Shown: positions 1 to 8,747, counted from the stretch's first letter. The stretch is 49,103 bases of DNA from Aliiglaciecola sp. 3_MG-2023 (GCF_030548205.1 NZ_JAUORV010000024.1:1-49103); one strand, 5' to 3'. Notes: generated by a model not told the origin, from the sequence alone. Numbers and translations: made by a program.

Positions 1-106
1 TTGAGAGGCGGCGATTTGGGACGGATTTTAATAGACAGCCACATTTGGCTAGATAAATAGTGATCATTAGCTGGGAAGAGGTAATTGAATATCTGAGGTA
101 TTCGCT
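1..106. other. Left edge, no gene called
   Basis: Frame 1 of the + strand is open from the window edge to a TAG at 58-60 (about 19 codons). It could be the tail of a truncated gene, but this is too short to identify. Positions 31-42 read ATAGACAGCCAC, one mismatch from the 12-base repeat ATGGACAGCCAC found in clusters near 17, 19 and 44 kb. It may be a solitary degenerate copy. Confidence 0.3.
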
Positions 107-610
107 TTAGTTAGGCGTTGTTATCAGTTTGTCTAGTTCTTGCCACAATTCATCACACAGCCCTTGACGGTAAGCTGATGCGCGAAATACATCGTGCTCT
201 CGACAGTACATGATAAACATTTTGGTATTCTGATCTTTAATGCTGTTTTTTACATTTGATAGGCGGTCACACACTTTTACGATTAACGCCAGTTCCGTTA
301 CGCCAGTCACATTTGCCATTTTTTGGTAGGTTTTCTTTTTTCGCTCCCGACGTGTTTCGCCTTTTTCGTCTGTAACAACGGCTACACAATCTGCAATTAA
401 TTTTCCAAACTGCGCTTCAATATCTTCAATAGTAACAGACGTATCTTCCACCACATCGTGAAGATAAGCGATGATTTCAGCGTCCTCTCCAAATGCTTTT
501 GCTTTGGAAGCGACCTCATCTAAATGATAAGAATAGGGATGCTTTCCATACCGTTGATTACCATGGGATTTCACAGCAAACTCCCTAGCTTTAACTTGTT
601 CGTAGGTCAT
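107..610 (-). CDS. HD-domain protein, small alarmone hydrolase (MESH1/SpoT-hydrolase-like)
   Basis: A 167-aa single-domain protein with the metal-binding pattern of SpoT/MESH1 (p)ppGpp 3'-pyrophosphohydrolases: His29 in PYSYHLDEV, His51-Asp52 in AYLHDVVEDT with Glu55-Asp56, a VTDEK segment followed by basic residues near 80-92, and Asp115/Asn119 in VKVCDRLSNV. The order and spacing match stand-alone small alarmone hydrolases. There is no synthetase, TGS or ACT domain, and the length fits a hydrolase-only protein. The ATG is preceded by GGAG at a suitable distance. It is transcribed alone, 264 bp beyond the end of yqcA. By inference it would degrade (p)ppGpp or a related nucleotide in the cytoplasm. 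The family assignment is fairly secure, the substrate is not. Confidence 0.8.
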   Translation of the reverse strand: MTYEQVKAREFAVKSHGNQRYGKHPYSYHLDEVASKAKAFGEDAEIIAYLHDVVEDTSVTIEDIEAQFGKLIADCVAVVTDEKGETRRERKKKTYQKMANVTGVTELALIVKVCDRLSNVKNSIKDQNTKMFIMYCREHDVFRASAYRQGLCDELWQELDKLITTPN

Positions 611-874
611 TAATAAATTCTCCAGTTAAAGTTAGATATGCAAACTGCGCCGCTTTAGCGATTTCGATATATTATTGTTTATTCAGTTAAATAGTGTTGA
701 ATTTAGTATAAAGCTATTTCACTTTAGAAATATAGCCTTATTGAGAAGTAAAATTTTTGTAAGGGCGAATTTGTTTAACAGATAAAAAGGTAAAGAAGCA
801 GTCTCACAAGTTAAAATAAGTTGCTTCGTTACCTATATGTATTTATTGCCAAATGACACTTGGAACGACGAGTT

Positions 875-1324
875 TTAAGCCGTTAGTTTAGGCAAAAGAC
901 TTTCTACCCATGGCACAACTTCCGCTTCCGGCTCTAAAGTCTCCATCACATCAACTATCAACAAATCCGCAACCGCTTGCCCTTGCAGTTCAACAAGCAC
1001 TTCAAATATTTGTTTGCCTGCCCCACAAAAACTATCACTGTAACTGCTATCTCCAAGCCCTACTACCGCAAAGGGTTTTTGCTCCATCAATGGCATAGTA
1101 TCTTTCAAATCCATGATTAAAAATTCTAAATTTGGCGGTAAATCGCCTTGGCCGGTTGTAGAACTGATAAAAAGAACCGACTTGGTTTCTTTAAAATTAT
1201 CTAAGGTACCGTCAATAAAAAGTTCTACGCTGTGTCCCTTTTCGGCAATCATTTCCTCCACTTGCTCTGCAACGTGCTGAGCGTTACCGTATACAGAACC
1301 CACAAAAATTCCCACATCTACCAT
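875..1324 (-). CDS. yqcA: Flavodoxin (YqcA/MioC-like)
   Basis: A 149-aa flavodoxin-fold protein. The N-terminal FMN phosphate loop reads GSVYGNAQHVA (residues 9-19), SSTTGQGDLPPN (54-65) forms the second FMN-contacting loop, and VVGLGDSSYSDSFCGAG (87-103) the third. It is the last gene of yqcC-truC-yqcA, 22 bp downstream of truC, the same order as in E. coli, which supports YqcA over MioC. Flavodoxins carry electrons at low potential, but the partner of YqcA is not established. It has no signal peptide and is cytoplasmic. Its association with a tRNA pseudouridine synthase is conserved but unexplained. Confidence 0.88.
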   Translation of the reverse strand: MVDVGIFVGSVYGNAQHVAEQVEEMIAEKGHSVELFIDGTLDNFKETKSVLFISSTTGQGDLPPNLEFLIMDLKDTMPLMEQKPFAVVGLGDSSYSDSFCGAGKQIFEVLVELQGQAVADLLIVDVMETLEPEAEVVPWVESLLPKLTA

Positions 1325-1346
1325 CGTAAAACGTTCCTCAGATTGA

Positions 1347-2102
1347 TTAACTGGCGCTTAGACCAGTTAGTTGTTGTAGTTGATTGAGGTCTAGGCCCCA
1401 TTGTTCAATTAACCCTGCCATTCTTATATCAAATTGACAGCAAATTTTCAGCGAATTTTGTGTAATTGGATGAGTAAAGGTCATTTCACTGCAGGTCAAA
1501 CCCAAACCAACAAAAGCATATTGCTGCCGTATAAACGCATTTTGTTTACCGTCGCCATGGGAAGTGTCGCCCACAATAGGATGCCGTATATGAGCCATAT
1601 GTCTTCGTAACTGGTGTTTACGTCCCGTCAAAGGATGCAATTTAACAAGGGAATAGCGAGCAGTTTGATAACGCCCTACAGCGAAGGGTAATTCAAACTG
1701 CTGGATACATTCATACTCCGTCACGGCATCTTGTGCTGGTTTATCTTGGCGTGCTTTTTTGTCAGCTATTTTGTCCAATTTTTCTTTTAGCGGATAATCA
1801 ATGCTGCCGCGATCAGGACAATAGCCACGCACAATTGCAAAGTAAGTTTTAGCAATGTGCTTGTTGCTGAATTGCTCAGTTAGTGATCGGGCAACCTCAG
1901 AGGATAAAGCGAACAGCAACACGCCAGAGGTGGGTTTATCAAGACGGTGAACGGGAAAAACATGTTGTCCTAGCTGGTCACGCAGAATTTGCATAGCAAA
2001 CTGTGTTTCGTGACGGTCAATCATACTCCGATGAACGAGTAGACCGGCGGGTTTATCGATTGCCACTAGATATTCATCTTGATATAAAATGGTTAGTGTC
2101 AT
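1347..2102 (-). CDS. truC: tRNA pseudouridine(65) synthase TruC
   Basis: A 251-aa RluA-family pseudouridine synthase without an S4 domain. The catalytic motif II HRLDKPTSG (residues 52-60) holds the nucleophilic Asp55, and GRKHQLRRHMAHI (160-172) is the conserved RNA-binding segment. TruC isomerises U65 in the acceptor stem of certain tRNAs. The identity as TruC rather than another RluA paralogue rests on length and on its place between yqcC and yqcA, as in E. coli. The ATG lies 2 bp after the yqcC stop, so translation is probably coupled. Confidence 0.92.
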   Translation of the reverse strand: MTLTILYQDEYLVAIDKPAGLLVHRSMIDRHETQFAMQILRDQLGQHVFPVHRLDKPTSGVLLFALSSEVARSLTEQFSNKHIAKTYFAIVRGYCPDRGSIDYPLKEKLDKIADKKARQDKPAQDAVTEYECIQQFELPFAVGRYQTARYSLVKLHPLTGRKHQLRRHMAHIRHPIVGDTSHGDGKQNAFIRQQYAFVGLGLTCSEMTFTHPITQNSLKICCQFDIRMAGLIEQWGLDLNQLQQLTGLSAS

Positions 2103-2104
2103 AT

Positions 2105-2431
2105 TTACGGCTGACCTACATTGAATAATAAATCGATTTTATTTATCGCGTTAATTACCAAAGGATAATCTTCTTGTGCCAGCGTGTTTTGTAGCACGGG
2201 TGAAATGGCCAATGCATTAGGCAACATCTGCCCCCTGTTAATTAATTCTTTCATTTTAGGAATAAAGACAAACTGCAACCACTGTTCGATTCTGAGTGTG
2301 TCAATGGCGAAAGGTAATTCACTTTTTAATGCTTCTGGAGAAGGTTGCCTAGCCGACCACAATTGCTCACTTCGCATTACGACTTCCAAATCGTTTAGTC
2401 GGTTTAATAATTCATTATGGGAGATTGTCAT
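2105..2431 (-). CDS. yqcC: YqcC family protein
   Basis: A 108-aa small acidic cytoplasmic protein of the YqcC family (DUF446), recognised by length, the segments FAIDTLRIEQWLQFVFIPKM (41-60) and LPNALAISPVLQNTL (71-85), and position as first gene of yqcC-truC-yqcA. Its biochemical role is unknown; it is usually co-transcribed with truC. The ATG is preceded by AAAGAG. The 139-bp gap to the divergent gene at 2571 should hold the operon promoter. Confidence 0.88.
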   Translation of the reverse strand: MTISHNELLNRLNDLEVVMRSEQLWSARQPSPEALKSELPFAIDTLRIEQWLQFVFIPKMKELINRGQMLPNALAISPVLQNTLAQEDYPLVINAINKIDLLFNVGQP

Positions 2432-2570
2432 TACTCTTTATTCAATATTACCTTAAACGAGATTCTTTTGAGACGCTTATTTATGCCTGATTTCTTTTTA
2501 ATAGCCACACAAAAAGATATACTCTGCCACTTCACATTTAGCACTTTCAACATATTACCTTAAACTGATT

Positions 2571-3608
2571 ATGAGCAAGCACGAAATTTCTTCTATTAGT
2601 GAATTTTTACTTCACGCAGGTACTGATTATCGCGTGTTCGATATGGGAAGAACCATTCGAGAAGTTCCAAGCCAACAATTCTTAGAGCAAGAAAACGGCC
2701 AAATTAAACCGCCTTTCACACGGGCGCAGCACGCTTGGTTTGGGATCGTTTTTTGGGATAAAACTCGCTCCGAACAACAATATATTTGGTTTGTAAAGCT
2801 ACCCACTGATGAAAATGGGTTAATTGTTTCAGCCTGCCGCAATCACTTTTTACAGATAATTGTTGATGCTTTAGGGGCTGAATTAGAAAACGCCGATAAG
2901 AAAAATGGTCAGCTACCAGATAACCCCTACTCTTTTATTCCTAATCAAAATCAAATCGCCGATTTCAATAGTAAAAGTAGAGGTGTTTTATCCTTAGGTA
3001 AATCGCAATATTTTGAAGCTGCTAAAGCCTACATTAACTCACCAATGGTAATTGATTGGCAGAGCATCGCACTGCAAGGTTTAACAGATCTAGTTGCCGA
3101 TATAGATGCAGCGGAAATACATAACAGTATATGTCGACATTTTTCTCACTTCCCGGAACAAGTACAATGTCAGTTACTCATCAGTATGGAAAATTACCCC
3201 TTACCTGACACTTGTATGCACACCATTTTATCGTGGATGAACCAACATTCAGAAGATGAAGTTAAATGGCAACATGGCCTGCGTTCTCTATCTCAGACGG
3301 CTGATTCAGACAAGGTGTTGGCACTACTTACCCAGACCTTGGAAAGTAACCTGTCGAAGAGACACAATATATTGGTGATTATTTCAGGCCGCCTTTGGCA
3401 CTACCTGTCAACACCGGAACTGTTACTTAAGTTTTTCGAAAAAGTGGCAGAAGCAGATCCCAATTTCGACTTATTCTTGGGAATTTTTCAAGATTTAGTG
3501 CAACTACCGGATTTACGAGAACAGGTTTTAGCCATGTTACGCAACCCAAGTAAATCTGACACATTATCTGCCGCCGTTGGCCGTTTATTTTCAGCCCATA
3601 AAAGCTAG
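2571..3608 (+). CDS. DUF3549 family protein
   Basis: A 345-aa conserved protein of gammaproteobacteria, recognised as DUF3549 from its start (SSISEFLLHAGTDYRVFDMG, 8-27) and aromatic-rich segments such as AQHAWFGIVFWD. The second half is helical with leucine-rich repeat-like stretches, perhaps an alpha-solenoid. It has no signal peptide or membrane segment. The function is unknown. It is followed 9 bp later by the DUF3301 gene, a pairing I associate with Alteromonadales and Vibrionales. No strong Shine-Dalgarno precedes the ATG. Confidence 0.8.
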   Translation: MSKHEISSISEFLLHAGTDYRVFDMGRTIREVPSQQFLEQENGQIKPPFTRAQHAWFGIVFWDKTRSEQQYIWFVKLPTDENGLIVSACRNHFLQIIVDALGAELENADKKNGQLPDNPYSFIPNQNQIADFNSKSRGVLSLGKSQYFEAAKAYINSPMVIDWQSIALQGLTDLVADIDAAEIHNSICRHFSHFPEQVQCQLLISMENYPLPDTCMHTILSWMNQHSEDEVKWQHGLRSLSQTADSDKVLALLTQTLESNLSKRHNILVIISGRLWHYLSTPELLLKFFEKVAEADPNFDLFLGIFQDLVQLPDLREQVLAMLRNPSKSDTLSAAVGRLFSAHKS

Positions 3609-3617
3609 GACTAATGA

Positions 3618-3929
3618 ATGAATTTTAATCTTACCGATATATTGGTCCTTTTTATTATTGCTGCAATTGTTTTTCAGTTTTGGCGAATACGTGGAATATC
3701 AGAGCAAGCTAAAGCGTATTTAGATAAGTACTGCGAAACGAATGGCCTGCAATTAATTAGTATTGCCCGTAGTAAAACTAAAGTAATTTTTCACAAAGCC
3801 AAGCTCGATTGGTACACCGAGTTTTCGTTTGAATTTTCCAGCACAGGTGAAGAACGGTATTTAGGATTACTTAAAATGCGCGGTATCAACATAGATGGAG
3901 TCGAACTACCTGCTTATAGAATAAGTTAA
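3618..3929 (+). CDS. DUF3301 family protein, single N-terminal membrane anchor
   Basis: A 103-aa protein with one N-terminal hydrophobic helix (residues 6-22) followed by FWRIRGISEQAKAY and a soluble C-terminal part with WYTEFSFEFSS, the typical DUF3301 layout. It is likely an inner-membrane-anchored protein with a cytoplasmic tail. It lies 9 bp after the DUF3549 gene and is probably co-transcribed. The function is unknown. Confidence 0.8.
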   Translation: MNFNLTDILVLFIIAAIVFQFWRIRGISEQAKAYLDKYCETNGLQLISIARSKTKVIFHKAKLDWYTEFSFEFSSTGEERYLGLLKMRGINIDGVELPAYRIS

Positions 3930-3995
3930 GTCATCTGCCTTATTCTTCATTCATTTATAATTGGAAGGTTTTGTAGAGATACCTTCAAGTTATTC

Positions 3996-4955
3996 TTAGC
4001 TCGGCATTTGGGTTTGTTGTTGATGATTATCTACCATTATCTTGTGTAGTGCTTGTCGAAACCAACTTAGCGCTGAATCTTGTTCCGTGTTTTGATGCCA
4101 ATACATATGAGTAGATATAGGTGGCATATCGAAAGGAAGCGTCACAGTCACTAAATCGTCATCCACCAATTGAGCTCCGAAAGAGCTAGGTAAGGTAAGT
4201 AAAAACGGCGAACCTTTTAAAATTTCTTTTGCTGCATAGTAGTTTTGACAACGAACCGATACGGTGCGGGTAAACCCTTGCTGATGTAGCATAAAATCTT
4301 CTAACACCGCCCCCGTTGGACGATGGGAAACGCTAATATGTTGCGCCTTAAAATACTGCTCATGTGTAATGGGCAGTTTTGCACAGCCCGCATTTTTCAG
4401 TAAAAAGTGAGATCTGTCCATTAAAACAATAAATTTATCGTTGCGAACATTTTCATGGCGGATTGGCGGTTTCAGCGGCAAGGCAATATCAAAAGCTAAA
4501 TCAAACTGCCCCGAAGTTAATCCCTTAGCCAGCTGGTTTCGTTCTACTTTAACACTCGCAAATGTGATATTCGGCGCTTTCTCAAACAGCACTTTGGCGA
4601 TACTTGGTAAGATGGTTGGTTCAAGGGCATCGTGCATAGCAACACGGAAATGATGTTTGCTCGTTAAGGGATCAAATTCTCCCCACTGTTGCAAAATTTG
4701 TCGTAGGCGGCTTAGATTATCAATGATTAACGGTGCCATGCGTTTACAAGCAGGAGTGGGTACCATTTTATTTTGACTGCGCTCAAATAAGGGGTCTTGC
4801 AGACAATCCCTTAGTCGCTTTACCGCATGGCTCACCGCAGAAGGAGTGATATTCATCCTCTCTGCGGTTTTAGTCATATTTTGTTCCAGATATAAACTCT
4901 CAAATACTTTCAGTAAGTTTAAATCTAGTCGTTGAATTTGTTTTATTTCCGCCAC
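3996..4955 (-). CDS. LysR-family transcriptional regulator
   Basis: A 319-aa LysR regulator. The winged helix-turn-helix covers residues 10-68 (DLNLLKVFESLYLEQNMTKT then ITPSAVSHAVKRL), followed by an LTTR effector-binding domain from about 95 to 300. Translation starts at GTG 4955; the nearby ATG at 4963-4965 is out of frame. It is divergent from the acyl-CoA dehydrogenase gene with 105 bp between them and a perfect T-N11-A palindrome just upstream, the usual arrangement for a LysR protein controlling itself and its neighbour. The effector is unknown; by context it may be an acyl-CoA or fatty acid. Confidence 0.9.
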   Translation of the reverse strand: MAEIKQIQRLDLNLLKVFESLYLEQNMTKTAERMNITPSAVSHAVKRLRDCLQDPLFERSQNKMVPTPACKRMAPLIIDNLSRLRQILQQWGEFDPLTSKHHFRVAMHDALEPTILPSIAKVLFEKAPNITFASVKVERNQLAKGLTSGQFDLAFDIALPLKPPIRHENVRNDKFIVLMDRSHFLLKNAGCAKLPITHEQYFKAQHISVSHRPTGAVLEDFMLHQQGFTRTVSVRCQNYYAAKEILKGSPFLLTLPSSFGAQLVDDDLVTVTLPFDMPPISTHMYWHQNTEQDSALSWFRQALHKIMVDNHQQQTQMPS

Positions 4956-4963
4956 AAAACACC

Positions 4964-4978
4964 ATGAATATTATTCAT
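4964..4978. promoter_or_regulatory. Candidate LysR box (T-N11-A palindrome)
   Basis: ATGAATATTATTCAT is a perfect 6-3-6 inverted repeat that fits the LysR T-N11-A rule (T4965, A4977). It lies 9 bp upstream of the GTG start of the LysR gene in the divergent intergenic region, suggesting autoregulation and control of the acyl-CoA dehydrogenase cluster. Confidence 0.5.
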
Positions 4979-5060
4979 ACAAGCCGTTAAGTATATTTCA
5001 TTTCATTCAGATAACAACTATGGTTATGCTAGATGTTAAGTTAATTATTCGGAGACCATT

Positions 5061-6287
5061 ATGCATTTCGAACACAGTCAAAAGGCACAAGATTATCTTT
5101 CTCAGGTGAAAGCCTTTATGCAAGAGCATGTTTATCCCATAGAGAGCAAAATCTACGCTGAAATGGAAGAAATGAATCCCGCTGGCGATTGGAAGAACTG
5201 GAAGCTTCACCCCGAAGTCGAAAAATTAAAGATCAAAGCTCGTGAGCAAGGATTATGGAACCTGTTCTTACCCGACGAAAAGTTAGGCAAAGGACTAAGC
5301 TGCATAGAATACGCCCCTTTAGCGGAAGAAATGGGGCGCGTTCCGTTCTCCCCTGAAATTTTTAACTGTAATGCCCCAGACACTGGCAATATGGAAGTAC
5401 TTTATCATTTTGGTTCTGAAGCCCAAAAACAACAATGGTTAACGCCTTTATTAGCTGGTGAAATCCGCTCTGTTTTTGGTATGACTGAGCCTGAAGTTGC
5501 ATCTTCGGATGCAACCAATATGGCTGCAACCATAGAGCTGGACGGCGATGAAGTTGTGATTAATGGCAAAAAGTGGTGGAGCACGGGATTAGGTCACCCT
5601 AATGCTAAAGTGACTATCTTTATGGGGTTATCTAATCCTGAAAATGAACGACATGCGCAGCACAGCATGGTGTTAGTGCCCCTTGACAGTAAAGGCATCG
5701 AAATTAAACGTATGTTAACCGCCTATGGCGACTACGATGCACCTTATGGTCACGGTGAAATGCACTTTACCAATGTTCGCGTACCTAAAGAAAATATCAT
5801 TATGGGCTTGGGTAAAGGCTTTGCCATTGCCCAAGGTAGACTTGGTCCTGGCCGCATACATCACTGCATGCGTGCAATCGGTATGGCCGAAAAAGCCCTT
5901 GAACTAGCAATATTACGTGGACAGGCACGTCAAGCCTTTGGCAAACCACTGATAAAGTTAGGCGGTAATCAAGAACGCATTGCAGAAGCACGCATGGCAA
6001 TAGATCAAGCTCGCCTGCTAACGTTAAACGCAGCGTGGAAAATAGATGCAGTAGGAGTAAAGAATGCCATGACAGAAATCTCGGCGATAAAAGTAGTTGT
6101 GCCTAGAATGCTGCAAAATGTGGTTGATATGGCTATCCAGTTCCATGGTGGCGCGGGTATGTGCAGTGACTTCCCTCTCGCCCGATTTGCCGCAGGCGCG
6201 CGTTCACTGAGGCTTGCAGATGGCCCAGACGAAGTCCATCAGGGTATGGTGACTCGCATAGAGCTGAAAAAGTATGTAAACAAGTAA
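5061..6287 (+). CDS. Acyl-CoA dehydrogenase (ACAD10/11-like)
   Basis: A 408-aa flavoenzyme with the full acyl-CoA dehydrogenase fold. The helical N-terminal domain is at 1-130, the FAD/substrate beta domain follows FGMTEPEVASSDATN (about 138-152), and the C-terminal helical bundle has ARQAFGKPLIKLGGNQ, AIQFHGGAGMCSDFPLA and RLADGPDEVH, a C-terminus typical of the ACAD10/11 branch. It would oxidise an acyl-CoA to the 2-enoyl-CoA, passing electrons to ETF. It is the first gene of a three-gene cluster with a histidine phosphatase and an SDR. The SD GGAGA lies just before the ATG. Chain length or branching preference cannot be read from the sequence. Confidence 0.9.
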   Translation: MHFEHSQKAQDYLSQVKAFMQEHVYPIESKIYAEMEEMNPAGDWKNWKLHPEVEKLKIKAREQGLWNLFLPDEKLGKGLSCIEYAPLAEEMGRVPFSPEIFNCNAPDTGNMEVLYHFGSEAQKQQWLTPLLAGEIRSVFGMTEPEVASSDATNMAATIELDGDEVVINGKKWWSTGLGHPNAKVTIFMGLSNPENERHAQHSMVLVPLDSKGIEIKRMLTAYGDYDAPYGHGEMHFTNVRVPKENIIMGLGKGFAIAQGRLGPGRIHHCMRAIGMAEKALELAILRGQARQAFGKPLIKLGGNQERIAEARMAIDQARLLTLNAAWKIDAVGVKNAMTEISAIKVVVPRMLQNVVDMAIQFHGGAGMCSDFPLARFAAGARSLRLADGPDEVHQGMVTRIELKKYVNK

Positions 6288-6328
6288 GCTTACCTGAAAC
6301 TTTGAACAACGATTTAGTAGGATAAAAT

Positions 6329-7030
6329 TTGACAGCCATTTATTTAATTAGACATGGCCAAGCTTCTTTTGGCCAGCAAAATTACGATAAGCTTTCGGAT
6401 ATCGGACATCAGCAAGCTAAGCTGTTAGGTCATTCACTGCAGACTCGGATTGGCAAATTTGATAACGTTTTTTTAGGCAGCATGTTGCGGCATAAACAAA
6501 CCTTGCAAAATTGCTTATCCGCGATGTCTTCCGTTGTTGATGAATCAAACTGGAATATCGATGCCAATTGGAACGAATACGATCATAACGACATCATTGC
6601 CCAAATGGGGCCAGAATTTGCTGATGCACCTTCCGTTAAAAACTGGATATTAGCCCAGCAAAATCCCAAAGTAGCCTTTGAGCAATTATTCAATAATGCC
6701 ATGAACCGCTGGATGTCAGGTCAACATTGTAACGAATATGTTGAGTCATGGCAGCAATACCTGAATCGTGTAAAAGGGGCGCTAGAAAATGTGTTAGACA
6801 AAGCAAAAGGTGCCAAAAAAGTAGCTATTTTCACCTCTGGCGGCCCCATTTCAGTGATTAGTCAATACTTGTTAGGGGTTCCCGCTGACAATGTAATGCA
6901 AGTAAATTGGACCTTAGTCAATTGTGGTATAACTAAATTAATTCATACCCAATCTAGAGTGTTTCTATCTACCTTAAACGATCACAGTCATTTCGAAGGT
7001 GAACATAAATCTTTGATTACCTATAAATAA
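6329..7030 (+). CDS. Histidine phosphatase superfamily protein (phosphoglycerate mutase-like)
   Basis: A 233-aa protein starting at TTG 6329, with the family signature LIRHGQASFG (residues 6-15), where His9 is the phospho-acceptor and Arg8 binds phosphate. The partner SSMLR-type segment is GSMLRHKQTL (51-60), and the acid/His region is IFTSGGPISVI (167-177). It is a broad-specificity phosphatase-type rather than a glycolytic mutase. It sits 41 bp after the acyl-CoA dehydrogenase and 33 bp before the SDR. In related genomes such phosphatases cluster with ACAD10/11-like dehydrogenases and APH-like kinases, hinting at a phosphorylated hydroxyacyl-CoA intermediate (inference). Confidence 0.85.
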   Translation: MTAIYLIRHGQASFGQQNYDKLSDIGHQQAKLLGHSLQTRIGKFDNVFLGSMLRHKQTLQNCLSAMSSVVDESNWNIDANWNEYDHNDIIAQMGPEFADAPSVKNWILAQQNPKVAFEQLFNNAMNRWMSGQHCNEYVESWQQYLNRVKGALENVLDKAKGAKKVAIFTSGGPISVISQYLLGVPADNVMQVNWTLVNCGITKLIHTQSRVFLSTLNDHSHFEGEHKSLITYK

Positions 7031-7063
7031 CTTTTCAAACATGAAACTTAAAAGCGTAGCCCA

Positions 7064-7816
7064 ATGATGAGCAGAAAAAACATATTAATTACCGGAGCCA
7101 GCTCAGGCTTGGGTAAAGGGATGGCCATTGAATTTGCTAAAATGAACAGAAACTTAGCCCTATGTGCTCGGCGCATTGAGCGTTTGGATGAGTTGAAACT
7201 AGAATTGCTCAGCATCAACCCTGAGATTAAAGTATCCATTAAATCTTTAGATGTAGATGACCATGAGCAAGTATTCAACGTATTTAACGAATTCCATCAA
7301 GAGTTTGGCCAGCTAGACCGGGTTATCGTAAATGCGGGCATGGGAAAAGGTGCTCCAATTGGTACAGGGTATTTCTACGCCAATAAGCAGACAGCCATCA
7401 CTAATTTTGTATCCGCTATCGCCCAGTGTGAAGCGGCAATGACAATATTTAGGCAACAAAATGCAGGTCATTTAGTCACAATATCATCCATAAGTGCCCT
7501 TCGCGGGGCAAGAAGAGCTATGAACGTTTATGCCGCCACAAAGGCCGGACTAACGTCGCTTAGCGAAGGAATGAGAATTGATGTCATGGATACCCCTATT
7601 AAGGTCTCTACTGTACACCCGGGTTTTATTCGCAGTGAAATTAACGAAAAAGTGAAAAAAGTCCCCTTTATTGTAGATACCGAAACAGGCTGCAAGGCAA
7701 TGGTAAAAGCTATCGAAAAAGAAGGGGCAAACAGCTATGTGCCAAGCTGGCCTTGGGCAGTCATCCGGCCAATTCTGAGTATAGCTCCACTGAACTGGTT
7801 AAAGAAAATGAGTTGA
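7064..7816 (+). CDS. Short-chain dehydrogenase/reductase (SDR)
   Basis: A 250-aa classical SDR. The cofactor loop is TGASSGLGKG (residues 10-19), VNAGMG (about 90-95) is the NAG motif, ISSIS (about 140-144) holds the catalytic Ser, and YAATKAG (about 156-162) is the catalytic YxxxK. ARRIERL (35-41) after beta-2 suggests NADP(H) preference. It is the last gene of the acyl-CoA dehydrogenase cluster, likely acting on a hydroxy- or ketoacyl substrate. Two tandem ATGs occur at the start (7064 and 7067). A palindromic terminator follows the stop directly. Confidence 0.88.
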   Translation: MMSRKNILITGASSGLGKGMAIEFAKMNRNLALCARRIERLDELKLELLSINPEIKVSIKSLDVDDHEQVFNVFNEFHQEFGQLDRVIVNAGMGKGAPIGTGYFYANKQTAITNFVSAIAQCEAAMTIFRQQNAGHLVTISSISALRGARRAMNVYAATKAGLTSLSEGMRIDVMDTPIKVSTVHPGFIRSEINEKVKKVPFIVDTETGCKAMVKAIEKEGANSYVPSWPWAVIRPILSIAPLNWLKKMS

Positions 7817-7841
7817 GGCTTTAGCTAAAGCCCTCCCCTTT
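7815..7841 (+). terminator. Palindromic terminator after the SDR gene
   Basis: GGCTTTAGCTAAAGCC at 7817-7832 is a perfect 16-bp palindrome starting right after the TGA, followed by a pyrimidine tract ending in TTTT. It is a probable intrinsic terminator; the tight loop makes it less canonical. Confidence 0.55.
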
Positions 7842-7908
7842 TACACTAGCTAAACTCAACCTATACTGGCTGTGGTGTATATTTTTAATTTGGGTATACA
7901 GGTATTAG

Positions 7909-8628
7909 TTAATCATCTCTATTGTCTTTTTTCGGAATGTACTTATAACCATTTATCATAGCGGAAACCAACGCCGTTTTCTCTCTACGCTCGGCAACTA
8001 TCACCCCAACGATATGCAACGGGATCAAGAATAACAAGGTATAAAAAGCATAAACATGTGCAGTGATAAATGGTTTTCGAATATCGCGCATCTCTAAGTA
8101 GGCCTGATCATCAACATTTTCTTTAGAATAAGGCTCAATGAGATCAAGTTTACTGCTATCAATGGCAATACTTTTCGCAAAATATTGGCCGAACGGTGGA
8201 TAATAAATATCCGTACCGGCGATTATTAAACCGCTGATCATTTGAATGCACATTGACAATAATAATGCCCCCACCATCAACTTTCCGAGAGGGTTGTGCC
8301 CCTTGTATTTTTTATGGGGTTGCTGTTTGAATTCAGCCAACTCTTGGCTAAAACCTTTAGTAAAGGGTAAGGTTTTTTTCCAGCGCTCGTAACCTTTGCC
8401 GAAAAAGCCCATCACTAGCCTTAACAACAAATTGATCGCAAACACATACCCGGTAATGACATGCAGGGTTTTAAGTAGAATTTTACCATCAACACTTACG
8501 CCCAACGTTTTCGCATTAAAAATTATTAAGCCTAACCCCAGTAGTATTGTAATTGCTAAAACATTTATCCAATGAAAGAGTCTTAAATACCGACTCCATA
8601 CATACACTTGTTGGTATTGGTTGTTCAT
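7909..8628 (-). CDS. Membrane b-type cytochrome (cytochrome b561/hydrogenase b subunit-like)
   Basis: A 239-aa four-helix integral membrane protein. Candidate heme ligands are His19 (LFHW), His55 (LHVITGYVF), His190 (TAHVYAFYTL) and His205 (IPLHIVGV), the di-heme pattern of the cytochrome b561/Ni-Fe hydrogenase b family. A longer frame opens 25 codons upstream, but ATG 8628 is preceded by GGGGA and begins the conserved region. It probably exchanges electrons between the quinone pool and a periplasmic or membrane partner not encoded nearby. It is divergent from frdABCD and could share anaerobic control through the FNR-like box, which is an inference. Confidence 0.8.
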   Translation of the reverse strand: MNNQYQQVYVWSRYLRLFHWINVLAITILLGLGLIIFNAKTLGVSVDGKILLKTLHVITGYVFAINLLLRLVMGFFGKGYERWKKTLPFTKGFSQELAEFKQQPHKKYKGHNPLGKLMVGALLLSMCIQMISGLIIAGTDIYYPPFGQYFAKSIAIDSSKLDLIEPYSKENVDDQAYLEMRDIRKPFITAHVYAFYTLLFLIPLHIVGVIVAERREKTALVSAMINGYKYIPKKDNRDD

Positions 8629-8733
8629 GTTTTCCCCAAAGTATTTGTCAAATAAGCTACTTATTAGAATAAACGATAACGCAGTTGAAAAATATTCCTC
8701 CAATCAAAACTAGGCAGCACAAAGCAGATTTCA

Positions 8734-8747
8734 TTGATCAAGGTCAT
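8734..8747. promoter_or_regulatory. FNR/Anr-like box upstream of frdA
   Basis: TTGATCAAGGTCAT matches the FNR/Anr pattern TTGAT-N4-(A/G)TCAA at all but the last base. A -10-like TATTAT sits at 8792-8797 with only a weak -35, giving a start near 8803. The box would then be centred close to -62, a usual class I activator position. This supports anaerobic induction of frdABCD. Confidence 0.6.
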
